Translations under genes and position numbers: made by a program | Part shown: piece by piece, positions 53,104 through 64,000 of the stretch | Layout of the letters: each line of letters starts with the position of its first letter | Numbering within the stretch: the stretch's first letter is position 1 | Source of the DNA: Procambarus clarkii | Taxonomy: Eukaryota > Arthropoda > Malacostraca > Decapoda > Cambaridae | Length of the DNA: 64,000 bases | Assembly (NCBI RefSeq): GCF_040958095.1 | Contig: NC_091227.1 | Location: 21,031,158 to 21,095,157 of the forward strand | Direction: 5' to 3' | The notes under the pieces: generated by a model | What the model was told of the DNA's origin: nothing | The model's database searches: none | What the model saw: only the letters and a program-made list of their open reading frames with translations

Positions 53104-54647
53104 GTAAGGTAATTACCAAAAGAAGGCACCAAAGTGCGAAATAATCAGAGGGCGCTAAATATCACCAAGAATGGCAATACAAGAACAAACGCATAAGGCG
53201 AACGATATCAAAAGTATCCGATTCACCTAGAATTCTATCGAGGGACAAGTGACTGCGAGGGACGGTCGGAAAGCAAGACACACGCTCGTCCTGGAAGTCA
53301 GGACATTCAACAAGGATATGCATAACTGTAAGAGGGACAACGCAATTCGGACAATAAGGAGCAGGGCGGCGCTCCATTAAGTGACCGTGGGTTAAGCGGG
53401 TATGACCAACCCACAGCCGTGCCAAAGCAGTGTTCCACCGCCAGTTACGGTGGTAGGAGGAAGGCCACGGGGACACACTAAGTTTGAGAGTACGCAGCTT
53501 GTTACCAACCACAGAGGACCAACAACCCTGCCAACGGGGAAGAATGAATAACAGGATAAAAGTCGGAATAAGGAATACCTTTACGGGAGATGGGACAAGA
53601 ACGGATAGCTTCCTTAGCGGCAGCATCCGCACGCTCATTGAAACACCAATATGGCTGGGAACCCAGCAAAACTCTACTGATTTAAATTTACTAGAAATAA
53701 GAAACAGCCAATGTTGAATCTCAATGACCACCGGATGGACAGGATTAAAGGACCCTAGAGCCATGAGGGCACTACGAGAATCAACTACAACCACAAAGGA
53801 GGAATGAGAAAGCAAGAGACGAAGAGCATAGAGAATAGCATAAAGTTTTGCCGTAAAGACGCTAGCCTCCGAAGGGAGGCGACACATGTAAGTACGGTCA
53901 GGAAAAACAACAGAGTAGCCCACACCATCCGCAGACTTAGACCCATCAGGGAAGATGGAAATAGAGTGGGAGTGCGAAGAAAAGTGCTCAAGGAAGAGGC
54001 TTTTCAGAATTGTAGGAGGGGTAAAGGCTTTAGTAATACAAGTCAAGGACGTACAAAACTTGGGAAGGGGGACTCTCCACGGAGGTAATGAAGGAACAAT
54101 ACGAGGAGAAACATTAGAAATATGAACAGAAAGAGAATCCTGTAAGCGAGATAACTGGACAGAAAGTGGGAGACAATGAAGAGGAACAGGAACCACAGGA
54201 GGAGGAAAAGTCAATGCACGACAGAGGCGAGAGGAAGGATGTTGGAAGGACCGCGCAAGACAGCGAAGACAGTAGCGATCACGGCAGTCCTGAAGAGAGA
54301 GAAAGCCAGTGTCAACATACAAACTAAGGGCGGGAGTCGAACGAAAGCCACCAGAGCCGAGACGCAACCCAGTATGGTGCAAAGCATCAAGATGGCGAAG
54401 AGTAGAAGCAGAAGAGTATGCAGGGCAACCATAATTGAGTTTAGACAGGACGAGAGAGGAGTGCAAATAGAGGAGCGTGCGCCTATCCGCTCCCCAAGAA
54501 GTATGGGACAAAACCTTAAGGAGGTTAAGGGCCTTAGAGCATTCAACTCGGAGGCAAGAGATATGGGCTGACCAAGACAAACGAGTGTCAAAGACTAACC
54601 CCAAAAGCTTCGCGGAATCCCTGTACACAATGAGATGACCATAAAGC
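53104..54647 (-). pseudogene. 5'-truncated RNase H-bearing LINE, copy 1
   Basis: Flanked by a 13-bp direct repeat aacaacaatgaag (53091-53103 and 54648-54660). One long minus frame (53162-54655) covers the reverse transcriptase thumb (LLGLVFDTRLSWSAHISCLR, LVLSKLNYGCPAYSSAS) and an RNase H domain (FPDGSKSADGVGYS, VVVVDSRSALMALGS, CWVPSHIGVS). A C-terminal Cys/His region (HTRLTHGHLMERRPAPYCPN, MHILVECPDFQ) follows. The RNase H catalytic Glu is Lys (FTAKLYAILYAL; copy 2 has AELYAIL). The last Asp is lost in a stretch of about 43 codons read out of frame between two compensating indels. EN and RT catalytic parts are missing. I place it in the I/R1/LOA-like, RNase H-bearing group. Confidence 0.88.
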
Positions 54648-54660
54648 AACAACAATGAAG

Positions 54661-55479
54661 TAAAGGTCCTTTCAGTAAGAATCTATCATTCACTGAAAGT
54701 TGCTGCAGTTAAAAATAAAAGAAAATACAAGTCCCTAGAAATAAACAAGCAACCTTTTTGACTAAGGAAAAGAAGGTAGTTATTCTACTGTATAAATGTA
54801 AGTATTCACTTAGATAACTGTATCCAAGCATAGAGGTCCCCCCCCCCTTCCCTTTCAGAAAAACATCTACTTTCGAAAAAGTTTAACATTGGCCAACAAA
54901 AATGATTCCAGAACTAAATTGCCTAATACCAGGAACAACTGAGAGCCATGACAAACACTGCAACCCTCTCCTACCCCCAAGTCTTATGCTATTTATGATC
55001 CAAGGTAATTTGACATACTATACTGTACTTCCTACAGACGAGTCTAGTGAGAGGGTGATCTCCTGCCGATTAAATTGAAGCACGATACAGGTGTCAACGA
55101 ACATCAGTCAGCCCACTTGTCAGCACAGTGGATAACTAATGACATAATCTGCAGTGTTGTATGCCTCCCTGTGGCCATTTAAATCAATAAAACACAGGCT
55201 TGTGGCAATGTTTACAGCATAAGGCAAGGTATAGAGGAATCCTGGAATGCCATGTAATGTGTAGTCCTTGAATGTGCTTTAGGCAACCAAATTGAATAAC
55301 AACATTTCTGGTGTTCGGCTATATAATCAGAGTTTCTCATTCGGTATAATGTTTTAAACCTAAATAGGAATTCACTTTAAAGGTCAATTTATTTGGAAAG
55401 TGCTAACCAGATTCCAAATTACTGAGCTCTGAAAGTATTACAAGGCAAGTTTAACCGAATGAGTGTTTGCCTATCCATA
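54661..55479. other. AT-rich sequence without recognised feature
   Basis: Contains a C-run at 54.84 kb. No exon or named repeat. Confidence 0.45.
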
Positions 55480-55640
55480 CCCCCATGAGGTATGTGACAA
55501 CACTGAATAAAGAAAGGGTCTTTGAGCATTCACCGTGCAGGTATTTGACATGACCAATATAGCCAAGTGTTAAAGATCATTCTAAGCAGTTCTGCACAAT
55601 CCATATACTATCAATTAATATAATTGTACAATGGTGCTTG
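55480..55640 (-). pseudogene. Old, decayed third copy of the same LINE
   Basis: GAAAGGGTCTTTGAGCATTC, AGCCAAGTGTTAAAGATCAT and CAGTTCTGCACAATCC follow the same order as GGGCCTTAGAGCATTCAACT, GAGTGTCAAAGACTAACCCC and CTTCGCGGAATCC in copy 1 (54.52-54.63 kb). Confidence 0.55.
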
Positions 55641-56381
55641 GTGGATGATATTTCCTATTAAAACTCATTGGACAACTGTTTGTATTAGACATTTTAAACC
55701 TACAAATGGTAGCCCTAGATATCGCACTACAGTATTAATTACAAGATGAACAATGTAAAATCAATACCACAACAGCAAAGGATGACGGCTTTTCAACAAC
55801 CGACAAACACACAGGTCTAACACCAGCCATCCCGAGAGAGGACGTACCAAGCATGTACACCCCACAACTTTACATCACCTTTGCTACCTCACGCGAGCAC
55901 GCAACAGCATGAGGATGCCATACTCCCAAACTCCATGCACTTTGAGGCTTTAACAACTCAACATTTAAAAAGTTGATTTAAAAAATTAAACACCTGAATT
56001 TTTCCCTAATTAAATTTACTAGGGAAATGCACACCAAGCCATGAAACTTACAATGAAGATGAATAAACTACACACAACTGTCACCAAACTTCCACATACC
56101 ACCCCCCTCTCACTCCTGCCCTCCCTCCTTAGGTGCTCTGATTGGCTGAGCACCTGAGCCACCACCACTCACCTCTTGTTGTGAGAGCCTAAAGCATGTT
56201 TGGTTGCACTTTAAAAGTTCCCGAGTGTACTCGCCTAATTGTGAGTACCGCCTGCCCGGTTCACCATTTTGTTTTTCAATCTACCTCAATTTACCCCTTT
56301 ACAGTCAAATATTATGCAAAATTCTGTTTAAGACTTGTCCCTTCTTAACTTAAATAACTGCTTTGGCCATCTGCAATCTTT

Positions 56382-56605
56382 CTAGGTGGGTAAAAATGAC
56401 TCTTGAGGCCAGAAAGGACTTATCAGACGGCGATCATAACAATACGGTACACACACAAAATCACAACCTGATATACACCAAGCAGAAAATCCACTGGAGC
56501 TGTGAGGCGACGTAAACCCTTGCCCAAGGCACTGGCAGCTGCATACTCTACCACAGTATATTACTGACTTTGTAAAAGTCTTACAACCGGATTTCCCCAT
56601 AAATC
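56382..56605 (-). other. Left member of an inverted homologous pair
   Basis: The minus strand shares VVRLL, VVEYA and LTAPVDFL, in order, with the + strand at 57.64-57.74 kb. A stop lies between the first two motifs. No family recognised. Confidence 0.5.
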
Positions 56606-57182
56606 ACAGTAAGTTTTGAGGCCCCTCCTTGAGTCAACGTCTTACGTAAGACCTACAAGCACTCAGGTGAAGGCTGAAGCAGTTCAACACGATACGCCCC
56701 AACTTCAAATACACAGTTGAGAGGCGGGACCAAAACGTGATTTTCTGTGTGTGCCTGAAGTTGGGGTATACGGTCTTGCTTCACCCTTCACTTTACCCTT
56801 CACTGGCGTACTTCAGGGGTTTTATTTAATACTTGGACTGGCTTCAGTAGGGCCTCCAGACTTTCTGTGGCTTCACAAGTGTCACGTGAATCCCCTGCAT
56901 AGCAGTGGAACTGCCTTTTCCCTTCACCTTCAATGCCTCTGCACTGGAAGTATACATCTACACCAGCCCAGAAGAGTCATCAGTCCTGCCACCTCTCCAT
57001 ACCCCCCAGGGCCTGGCACGGCCTGGTACGACTCAGAGGCAAGCCGGGCGCCACTGCTAACTGGCAGTTTGTCCCCACAAACAAGCAGTTAGCCGCCTTC
57101 AACTGACAGTGGTACAGCTCAACACAAAGGCACCGCCAGCCACAACGAGCAGTTTGCTAGTTTACCTCGTGTTGACACTGGA

Positions 57183-57210
57183 TGAGTCATCACCGCCGGA
57201 CTATATAAAG
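57183..57210 (+). promoter_or_regulatory. Core-promoter-like site: AP-1 motif and TATA box
   Basis: TGAGTCATC (57183-57191) and TATATAAAG (57202-57210) precede GAGCGCTGCCTCCCTGGAGA. It could belong to an unrecognised gene or to a retroelement terminal repeat; nothing downstream identifies which. Confidence 0.4.
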
Positions 57211-57589
57211 AGCGCTGCCTCCCTGGAGAGGCAATCTCTCCCTTAGTGCTCTAGGATCACCTTGGTGTCTCTAACCCGTCGTCCACTTCCAGCCAACGTC
57301 ATGTGACTGATGCCATGGTGGTATGGTAGCTGTCTTCAGAACACCAGTACAGTATATCTTCATACTTTTATTCATTGCTTATAGTTTATTTTTTGCATTT
57401 AAGGTCATACTAACTTGTTCACCTTTGCATTACATGATAGTCAAGTATTGTCATGTGTTATTTTTGTTCATTACTATTTCAGTAAATTGTTTAATTATTT
57501 ATTTGATAATTTTCATTTGTTTCCACCTGCAACTTACACACTGCAAGGCCAATAGCAGCATGTCTTTCATTTATGTGAGGGAGAGCCAT

Positions 57590-57745
57590 ACCATCTTGGT
57601 TCAGTATAGCTGTGATACCATAACCCGTCACACAAGATATCCAGTTGTAAGACTTTTACCATCAGTGGTGGTAGAGTATGCAACTGGCAATGCCTTTGTT
57701 ACAGGTTCGCTTCATCTCACAGCCCCAGTGGATTTTCTCACACAT
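57590..57745 (+). other. Right member of an inverted homologous pair
   Basis: Part of a + frame reads HTRYPVVRLLPSVVVEYATG then SLHLTAPVDFLTH. Residues conserved with the minus copy at 56.4-56.6 kb suggest a once-coding segment. The upstream 80 codons of the open frame are hydrophobic but AT-driven, and I do not trust them. Confidence 0.45.
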
Positions 57746-57828
57746 TTGAATACATGAAACAACTTTATTTGATACATTCCAAACCAAAGTACTGTACAGT
57801 ACAGTAATTATCAAACCATCAAATGTGT

Positions 57829-59323
57829 GGGATAATCATAGTGCGCTAAATATCACTAACGTCGCCAATACAAGAACAAAAACGCATACGGCGAACAATA
57901 TCAAAGGTATTGAATTTACCAAGAATTTTATCGAGGGACAATTGACAGTGAGGGATGGTCGGGAAGCAAGACACGTAAGTCCTGGAAGTCAGGACATGTA
58001 GAGACAACGGTTTGGACAATAAGAAGCAGGGCAGCGCTCCATTAAGTGCCCGTGAGTTAAACGTGTATGACCAATATACAACCTCGCCAGAGCCGTTTCC
58101 CACCACCGGTTACGGTGGTAGGAGGAAGGCCACGGGAACACACTACTCTTAAGAGCACGCAATTTGTTACCAGTAACAGAAGACCAACAACCCTGACAAC
58201 GGGCAAGAATGGGGAAATGAATAACTGGGTAAAAGTCATAATAAGGAATACCTTTACGGGGGATGGGACAGGTGCGGATAGCTTCCTTAGCGGCAGTGTC
58301 CGCACGCTCATTTAAGAACACACCAATATGGGTGGGAATCCAGCGAAATTCCACTGTCTTAAATCTACTGGAGATAAGAAATAGCCAATGTTGAATTTCA
58401 ACTACCAAAGGATGGACTGGATTAAAGGATTCTAGAGCCATGAGGGCACTGCAAGTGTCAACTACAAACACAGAGGAGGATTGACAGCGAGAAAAGAGTT
58501 GATGAAGAGCATAGAGAATAGCATAAAGTTCTGCCATGAAGATGCTAGTCTCCAGAGGCAGGAGACACAAAGGTGCAGTCAGGAAAAACAACAGAGTAGC
58601 CTACACCGTCTGCAGACTTAAGACCCATTGGTGAAGACGGAAATAGAGTGGAAGTGTGAAGAAAAGTGTTCAAGGAAAAGGTGATTTAGAACTGTAGGAG
58701 GGGTAAAAGTTTTAGTCATGTGGGTCAAGGCTTACAGAATTTAGGAACGGGGACCCCTCCATAGGGGCAAAGACGGAATGACACGAGGGGAAATATTGGT
58801 AACACAAACTGAAAGAGCATTTTGTAAGAGAGACAACCGTACAGAAAGAGATAGGTGGTGAAGGGGAACAGGAACCACAGGATGGGTAAAGGTCAAGGCA
58901 TGACATAAGCAAGAGTGAGGATGCTGTAAGGACCGTGCAAGGTGGAGAAGACAGTAGCGATCATGGCGATCCTGTAGAAACAGGACGCCAGTTTCAACAT
59001 ACAGGCTTAGGGTAGGTGTCGAAGGAAAGGTACCAGAGCTGAGCCGTAACCCAGTATGATGCAGTGTGTCCAGATGGTGAAGGGTAGAAGGAGAAGCAGA
59101 CGAGTAAACAGGGCCATAATCGAGTTTAGACAGAACGAGAGAGGAATGTAAAGAGAGGAGCAGTGTCGATTAGCTCCCCAAGAAGTATGGGACATGACCT
59201 ATAGTTAGTTAAGGGCCTTAGAGCATTCAACTCGGACGTAAAAAATATGGGGCGACAAAGACAAATGAGTGTCAAAGATTAGCCCTAAAAGCTTTAGCAG
59301 ATTCTTTGTACAAAAGGGGATGA
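57829..59323 (-). pseudogene. 5'-truncated RNase H-bearing LINE, copy 2
   Basis: Homologous to copy 1 throughout but broken into several frames. 57989-58591 keeps AELYAILYALHQLF, VVDTCSALMALES, RWIPTHIGVFLNERADTAAK, so all RNase H acidic positions are present, and HTRLTHGHLMERCPASYCPN follows. Upstream parts lie in other frames (58.7-58.9, 59.0-59.2 kb). Its 5' end is at the GATGACC that also lies close to the 5' end of copy 1, and a SINE fragment abuts it. Confidence 0.85.
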
Positions 59324-59388
59324 CCCCTGTTACCTAACAGTAAATAGGTATCTGGGAGTTAGCTGTTACAGGCTGCTTCCTAGGGGGG
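59324..59388 (+). repeat. SINE family A fragment
   Basis: CCCCTGTTACCTAACAGTAA, AGGTATCTGGGAGTTAGCTG, CAGGCTGCTTCCTAGGGGG. Middle part only, adjoining the LINE break. Confidence 0.7.
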
Positions 59389-60173
59389 GTGCGTGTGTGG
59401 GAGAAAAAAAAATTTAGTAGTTAACCACTGAACTGCTCTGTCTCCAAATAACACCCTGGTGCACAAGAAATAAATTCTTTCCAAACAATTTTTTTCTCTT
59501 CTTATATTGTTAAAATGCAGAGTCTGATCACGGGGAAACTAAACAAAAAATATTGTATGTGACTTACTTTAGCTGCGATGGAGCTGGGAAGTTGAGCAAA
59601 TTATGGGCGCTGAGCGTTGGAGCGATGGGGGTCTGTCGGCCCCGCCACCCCGTGCGACGGCAGTTGCTGCGAATAAAATGTTGCGCAATTATTTTGAAGT
59701 TTCTCATTCATTTCTTCTTTTTTTTTGCTGTAATATTATTTAAAAGTGTGTAATTTGTGGAATTTATATAATTCAAAGTATAGAACATCGCTATGCTCAA
59801 AATTATGGGCCTCATATATGCGACATATTCTACAATCAAACAGTGTTTTTGCCGTTATTACACTATATACACACACACATTGTATATACCCATCTACGTA
59901 TGTATTCACCATAACGATCCACTATGTTGGTATGGTGAGCCCAAAAAACATGAGTGAGCTGCCACACCCTGCCAGTCCTCCCTCCCTCCTCCAACACATT
60001 ACTCGCCAACATTCCTCCTCCCAAAATACTGTTATTGTGTTTATTACACTATTTACACACGTTATGTATAAGTATGTACATGTTTTATTCATGTACATAC
60101 GTACATACGTGCCATCTCCTCACCTCTCTCTCTTGCCTACTTAATGCTCTTGCTTCCCTCATCTCATCACAAT
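59389..60173. other. Sequence with a small GC-rich island, no assigned gene
   Basis: 59.58-59.68 kb is CpG-rich (GGGCGCTGAGCGTTGGAGCG, CGTGCGACGGCAGTTGCTGC) inside AT-rich DNA. It is possibly promoter or exon sequence, but no splice-supported frame is visible. Confidence 0.35.
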
Positions 60174-60244
60174 CGACTTTATAATGGTCCAGGACGGATC
60201 GAAATGTCGTCGTCTATTCAATTTCCAGTGTGGTTTGGTCAACA
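60174..60244 (+). repeat. 73-bp hammerhead-like unit, copy 3 (diverged)
   Basis: CGACTTTATAAT, GGTCC-AGGAC-GGATC, GAAATGTCGTCG, TTCCAGTGTGGTTTGGTCAA. It directly abuts a Tigger internal fragment. Confidence 0.65.
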
Positions 60245-60835
60245 ATGAAATCTTCATGCAAGATCTTATAAAGAAAACCCCTAGAACGAGTTTTGCAGAT
60301 ACGAAAGAGTTTAAGGTGAGTAGGGGATGGTTTGAGAAATTTTGAAAAAAGACGTGGTATTCATAGTGTTGTGAGGCATGGTGAGGGTGCCAGCTCAGAC
60401 AAAGTAGGGGCTGAAAGATTTGTTTGTGATTTTAAAGATTTTGTAGATACTGTATTGATGGATATATTCCACAACAAGTGTTTAATTGTGAGGAGACATG
60501 GCTATTCTGGAAAAAATTGCAGAAGAGGACATACATTACCCAAGAGGAGACGTCACTGCCCGGACACAAGCTAACTTGGGCTAACTTGTGTCAGGATAGG
60601 CTAACTCTTGTGCTGTGTGGCGATTAGAAAATTAAACCCTTGCTTGTGTATCATTCCGAAAATCCAAGAGTTTTAAAAAATATATAACGTGCAGAAAAAC
60701 TGTGATGAAGAGTGGTTTGCCCTGCCATCAAAAAATATCTGCAAGAGAAAAGTTTGACACTAAAGGGCCTGCTTCTCGACAATGCTCCTGCTCATCCTCC
60801 AGACTTGGAGGATGCATTGTTGGGGCCACTTTTTT
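60245..60835 (+). pseudogene. Tigger (pogo-type) transposase, middle part, decayed
   Basis: Reads FMQDLIKKTP, VSRGWFEKF, stop, RRGIHSVVRHGEGASSDK, then frames with FNCEETWLFWKK, RTYITQEE, LLVYHSENPRVL and LLLDNAPAHPPDLED. This is the CENP-B-type HTH end plus part of the DDE domain. The first catalytic Asp (usual N-C-D-E-T) is Glu; the second (LDNAPAHP) is kept. It has stops and frameshifts, and the third acidic region is missing. Confidence 0.85.
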
Positions 60836-61389
60836 TTTTTTTTAGGGATATTCCTGCATGGGCCCTAAGTTTCTGGCTAATGAACCAATGACATGAAGGA
60901 GGAGTTTTCAACCTACCTTGTGTTAGGTGTGCAGGGGTCAATAGGCTGAACATAATGTCAGGAGCAAAGGGGGGCGTTTGCCTCTTCAAACACAATTGTG
61001 ACCATCTTCATCTCTTCGAACTATCCTAAATGCTCTCTTCACCTGTCTGACCAAATTGGGTGTCCAGACCACCTTTGAATCTGAAATTGTAAAATTAATA
61101 GTGATTTCAGAATATTCAGTCCATTTATACTAACAAAATTATATACAGTATACTGTAATTGAAATTTTACAGAATGATAAAGGCAATTTAGTAACTTTGT
61201 TAAAATGCACATGGGGGAAATACATGAAAATAGGTTAATATGGTTTGTAAGGTTGATGGGAAATGTTTATTACTTTTATGATTTAAAAGATGTATAGCCC
61301 TGATACTCCATCCTGGGTGCATTCCACCAGGTAATGACCAAGCAAAAGTTTTCCACGAGGCTCTATTGTCACACAAACTTTTCACATTT

Positions 61390-61791
61390 TCAAACTTGAT
61401 TCATCTTTTTCCCCCTCGTTCCAGGGGTTTTCTTTAAAAGGTCTTCATGCAAATGCCTTGGTTTCTCACAAATGATGGCCTCTGAAATGCTATCACCTGC
61501 TAACTCTTTGTTGTGTATCCAAATTAATAAAAACTTTTCAACATCCTCAAGTGTTTGTGTTCTTTGTTTCGGGATTGTTGATATGCCTTTTGCCACTTTA
61601 ACGCTCATAATGTCCTTTTTCTTAGCAAGTATAGTGCATATTGTTGACATAGATTTGTTGTACTGCCTAGCTAGTTCAACAACCTGTGCACCGTTTTGAC
61701 GTTTATGAATGCTCTCTTGTTTTTCCTCTATGGTCATTCTCACATGTGTTTTCTTGGCTTGAACCTTACCATTGGCTTTCTTGGGACTCAT
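61390..61791 (-). pseudogene. Tigger transposase N-terminus, inverted, unit 1
   Basis: 133 codons from MSPKKANGK. A PSQ-type helix-turn-helix (MTIEEKQESIHK, VVELARQYNKSMSTICTIL) is followed by the start of the CENP-B HTH (TLEDVEKFLLIWIHNKELAG, SEAIICEKPRHLHEDLLKKT). The frame ends at the rearrangement point after TPGTRGK. The transposon 5' end (ACCTCGGCTTACGAATGAAT on minus) is at about 62.06 kb. Confidence 0.88.
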
Positions 61792-62110
61792 GGCAAGATA
61801 TATAATAACAAATTTAATGTTCAAATAGCCAAAAATCCCAAAACAAATGTAATGCTTTATAAAGAATTCAGGCGCGATAGTTACTAGGCAGGAGACACTG
61901 GTAAACTGAGGTGCGATCACCATGCCACCACGCGCTAGGTCAGCCCATACGCATATCAACAAACTCATTTCCTGAGGCAAAGTTTGTAACCCGATTCAAA
62001 TTTTTCAAAGAAATTAGGCTCGTAACCCGAAAAGTTCATAAATATTCATTCGTAAGCCGAGGTGACACTATATATAAGTAAAAAATTAAAATTTTGTAGA
62101 TACACTGTGC

Positions 62111-62525
62111 TGTATTGATGGATACATTCCACAACAAGTGTTTAATTATGAGGAGACATAGCTATTCTGGAAAAAATTGCCGAAGAGGACATACATTACC
62201 CAAGAGGAGACGTCACTGCCCGGACACAAGCTAACTTGGGCTAACTTGTGTCAGGATAGGCTAACTCTTGTGCTGTGTGGCGATTTGAAAATTAAACCCT
62301 TGCTCGTGTATCATTCCGAAAATCCAAGAGTTTTAAAAAATATATAACGTGCAGAAAAACTGTGATGTGGAGTGGTTTGCCCTGCCATCAAAAAATATCT
62401 GCAAGAGAAAAGTTTGACACTCAAGGTCCTGCTTCTCGACAATGCTCCTGCTCATCCTCCAGACTTGGAGGATGCATTGTTGGGGCCACTTTTTTTTTTT
62501 TAGGGATATTCCTACATGAGCCCTG
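62111..62525 (+). pseudogene. Tigger transposase DDE part, unit 2
   Basis: The same segment as 60451-60840, with further damage (FNYEET, then a stop where unit 1 has W). LLDNAPAHPPDLED is kept. Confidence 0.85.
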
Positions 62526-63039
62526 AGTTTCTGGCTAATGTACCAATGACATGAAGGAGGAGTTTTCAACCTACCTTGTGTTAGGTGTGCAGAGGGCAAT
62601 GGTTGAACATAATGTCAGGAGCAAAGGGGGGCGTTTGCCTCTTCGAACACAATTGCGACCATCTTCATCTCTTCGAACTATCCTAAATGCTCTCTTCACC
62701 TGTCTGACCAAATTGGGTGTCCAGACCACCTTTGAATCTGAAATTGTAAAATTAATAGCAATTTCAGAATATTCAGTCCATTTATACTAACAAAATTATA
62801 CATACAGTACTGTAATTGAAATTTTACAGAATGATAAAGGCAATTTAGCAACTTTGTTAAAATACACATGGGGGAAATACATGAAAATCGGTTAATATTG
62901 TTTGTAAGGTTGATGGGAAATGTTTATTACTTTTATGATTTAAAAGATGTATAGCCCTAATACTCCATCCTGGGTGCATTCCACCAGGTAATGACCACAG
63001 CAAAAGTTTTCCACGAGGCTCTATTGTCACACAAACTTT

Positions 63040-63456
63040 TCACATTTTCAAACTTGATTCATCTTTCCCCCCCCCCCCCCTCATTCCAGGGGTTTTCTTT
63101 AAAAGGTCTTCATGCAAATGCCTTGGTTTCTCACAAATGATGGCCTCTGAAATGCTATCACCTGCTAACTCCTTGTTGTGTATCCAAATTAATGAAAACT
63201 TTTTAACATCCTCAAGTGTTTGTGTTCTTTGTTTCGGGATTGTTGATATGCCTTTTGCCACTTTAATGTTCATAATGTCCTTTTTCTTAGCAAGTACAGT
63301 GCATATTGTTGACATAGATTTGTTGTACTGCCTAGCTAGTTCAACAACCTGTGCACCGTTTTGACGTTTATGAATGCTCTCTTGTTTTTCCTCTATGGTC
63401 ATTCTCACATGTGTTTTCTTGGCTTGAACCTTACCATTGGCTTTCTTGGGACTCAT
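63040..63456 (-). pseudogene. Tigger transposase N-terminus, inverted, unit 2
   Basis: 138 codons, differing from unit 1 by a few substitutions (for example DIMNIKVAKG for DIMSVKVAKG). A C(12) run (G-run on minus) near 63.07 kb extends the frame slightly. Confidence 0.88.
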
Positions 63457-64000
63457 GGCAAGATATATAATAACAAATTTTATGTTCAAATAGCCAAAAA
63501 TCCCAAAACAAATGTAATGCTTTATAAAGAATTCAGGCGCGATAGTTACTAGGCAGGAGACACTGGTAAACTGAGGTGCGATCACCATGCCACCACGCAC
63601 TAGGTCAGCCCATACGCATATCAACAAACTCATTTCCTGAGGCAAAGTTTGTAACCCGATTCAAATTTTTCAAAGAAATTAGGCTCGTAACCCGAAAAGT
63701 TCATAAATATTCATTCGTAAGCCGAGGTGACACTATATATAAGTAAAAAATTAAAATTTTGTAGATACACTGTGCTGTATTGATGGATACATTCCACAAC
63801 AAGTGTTTAATTATGAGGAGACATAGCTATTCTGGAAAAAATTGCCGAAGAGGACATACATTACCCAAGAGGAGACGTCACTGCCCGGACACAAGCTAAC
63901 TTGGGCTAACTTGTGTCAGGATAGGCTAACTCTTGTGCTGTGTGGCGATTTGAAAATTAAACCCTTGCTCGTGTATCATTCCGAAAATCCAAGAGTTTTA

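Larger units (their letters stand above)
60451..64000. repeat. Tandem array of a rearranged Tigger element, period about 1.66 kb
   Basis: TGTATTGATGGATA(C/T)ATTCC starts at 60451, 62111 and 63776, giving periods of 1,660 and 1,665 bp. Each unit contains a + strand DDE segment, a 3' non-coding segment, and then a minus-strand transposase N-terminal segment with the transposon 5' end. The third unit runs off the window. Confidence 0.95.

Noticed and set aside
54176-54571. 131-codon basic frame on the + strand
   Set aside because: Antisense shadow of the LINE reverse transcriptase frame.
57323-57757. 144-codon frame with hydrophobic N-terminal half, suggesting a membrane protein
   Set aside because: The first 80 codons are AT-rich text giving Ile/Phe/Leu by composition. 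Only the last 50 codons show any homology, and that is to a decayed inverted copy.

Overview
The window is eukaryotic nuclear DNA, most likely from a decapod crustacean of the crayfish, lobster or shrimp type. That assignment is an inference. It rests on spliced genes with GT-AG introns, an arthropod-type CLIC/exc-4 gene, and very dense tRNA-derived SINEs and LINE 3' ends of a kind I associate with decapod genomes. There are no bacterial-style operons.

Layout. From 1 to about 32.6 kb is gene-poor. It is packed with SINEs, 3' ends of several LINE families, G-, C-, GT- and CT-rich microsatellites, and at least ten different minisatellites. From about 33.8 to 44.1 kb (AT-rich) lie five exons and the 3' UTR of a chloride intracellular channel (CLIC) gene on the + strand. 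Its first coding exon is not visible here. Its introns hold a SINE and pogo/Tigger-like non-autonomous elements, one of them 1,780 bp with terminal inverted repeats and TA flanks. From 44.1 to 47.8 kb there are more SINEs, a perfect 27-bp palindrome, an intact tRNA-Glu(UUC) gene on the minus strand, and a LINE fragment with a 193-bp internal tandem repeat. From 47.87 to about 52.0 kb there is a candidate small spliced gene on the + strand: four exons encoding an unrecognised 49-residue protein. From 53.1 to 59.3 kb there are two large 5'-truncated copies, and one old copy, of an RNase H-bearing LINE on the minus strand. From 60.2 kb to the end a rearranged Tigger transposon, with its 5' half inverted relative to its 3' half, is repeated in tandem with a period near 1.66 kb and runs off the window.

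Main finding. A very short mobile element, here called family E (about 76-141 bp), occurs at least eight times. Six copies are flanked by 9-11 bp direct repeats. It is built of consecutive hairpins, a TGAATCT-like box and an (AAC)n tail, and carries a consensus splice donor. A second family, F (about 155 bp, up to five hairpins), ends in the same two-hairpin architecture with compensatory base changes, which suggests a conserved RNA structure used in retroposition. A third short unit (73 bp, one copy with a 15-bp target duplication) contains a stem followed by GAAAC-GTC that resembles a degenerate hammerhead ribozyme. The functional genes (CLIC, tRNA-Glu, the candidate microprotein gene) are unrelated to one another; the rest is repeat-driven.
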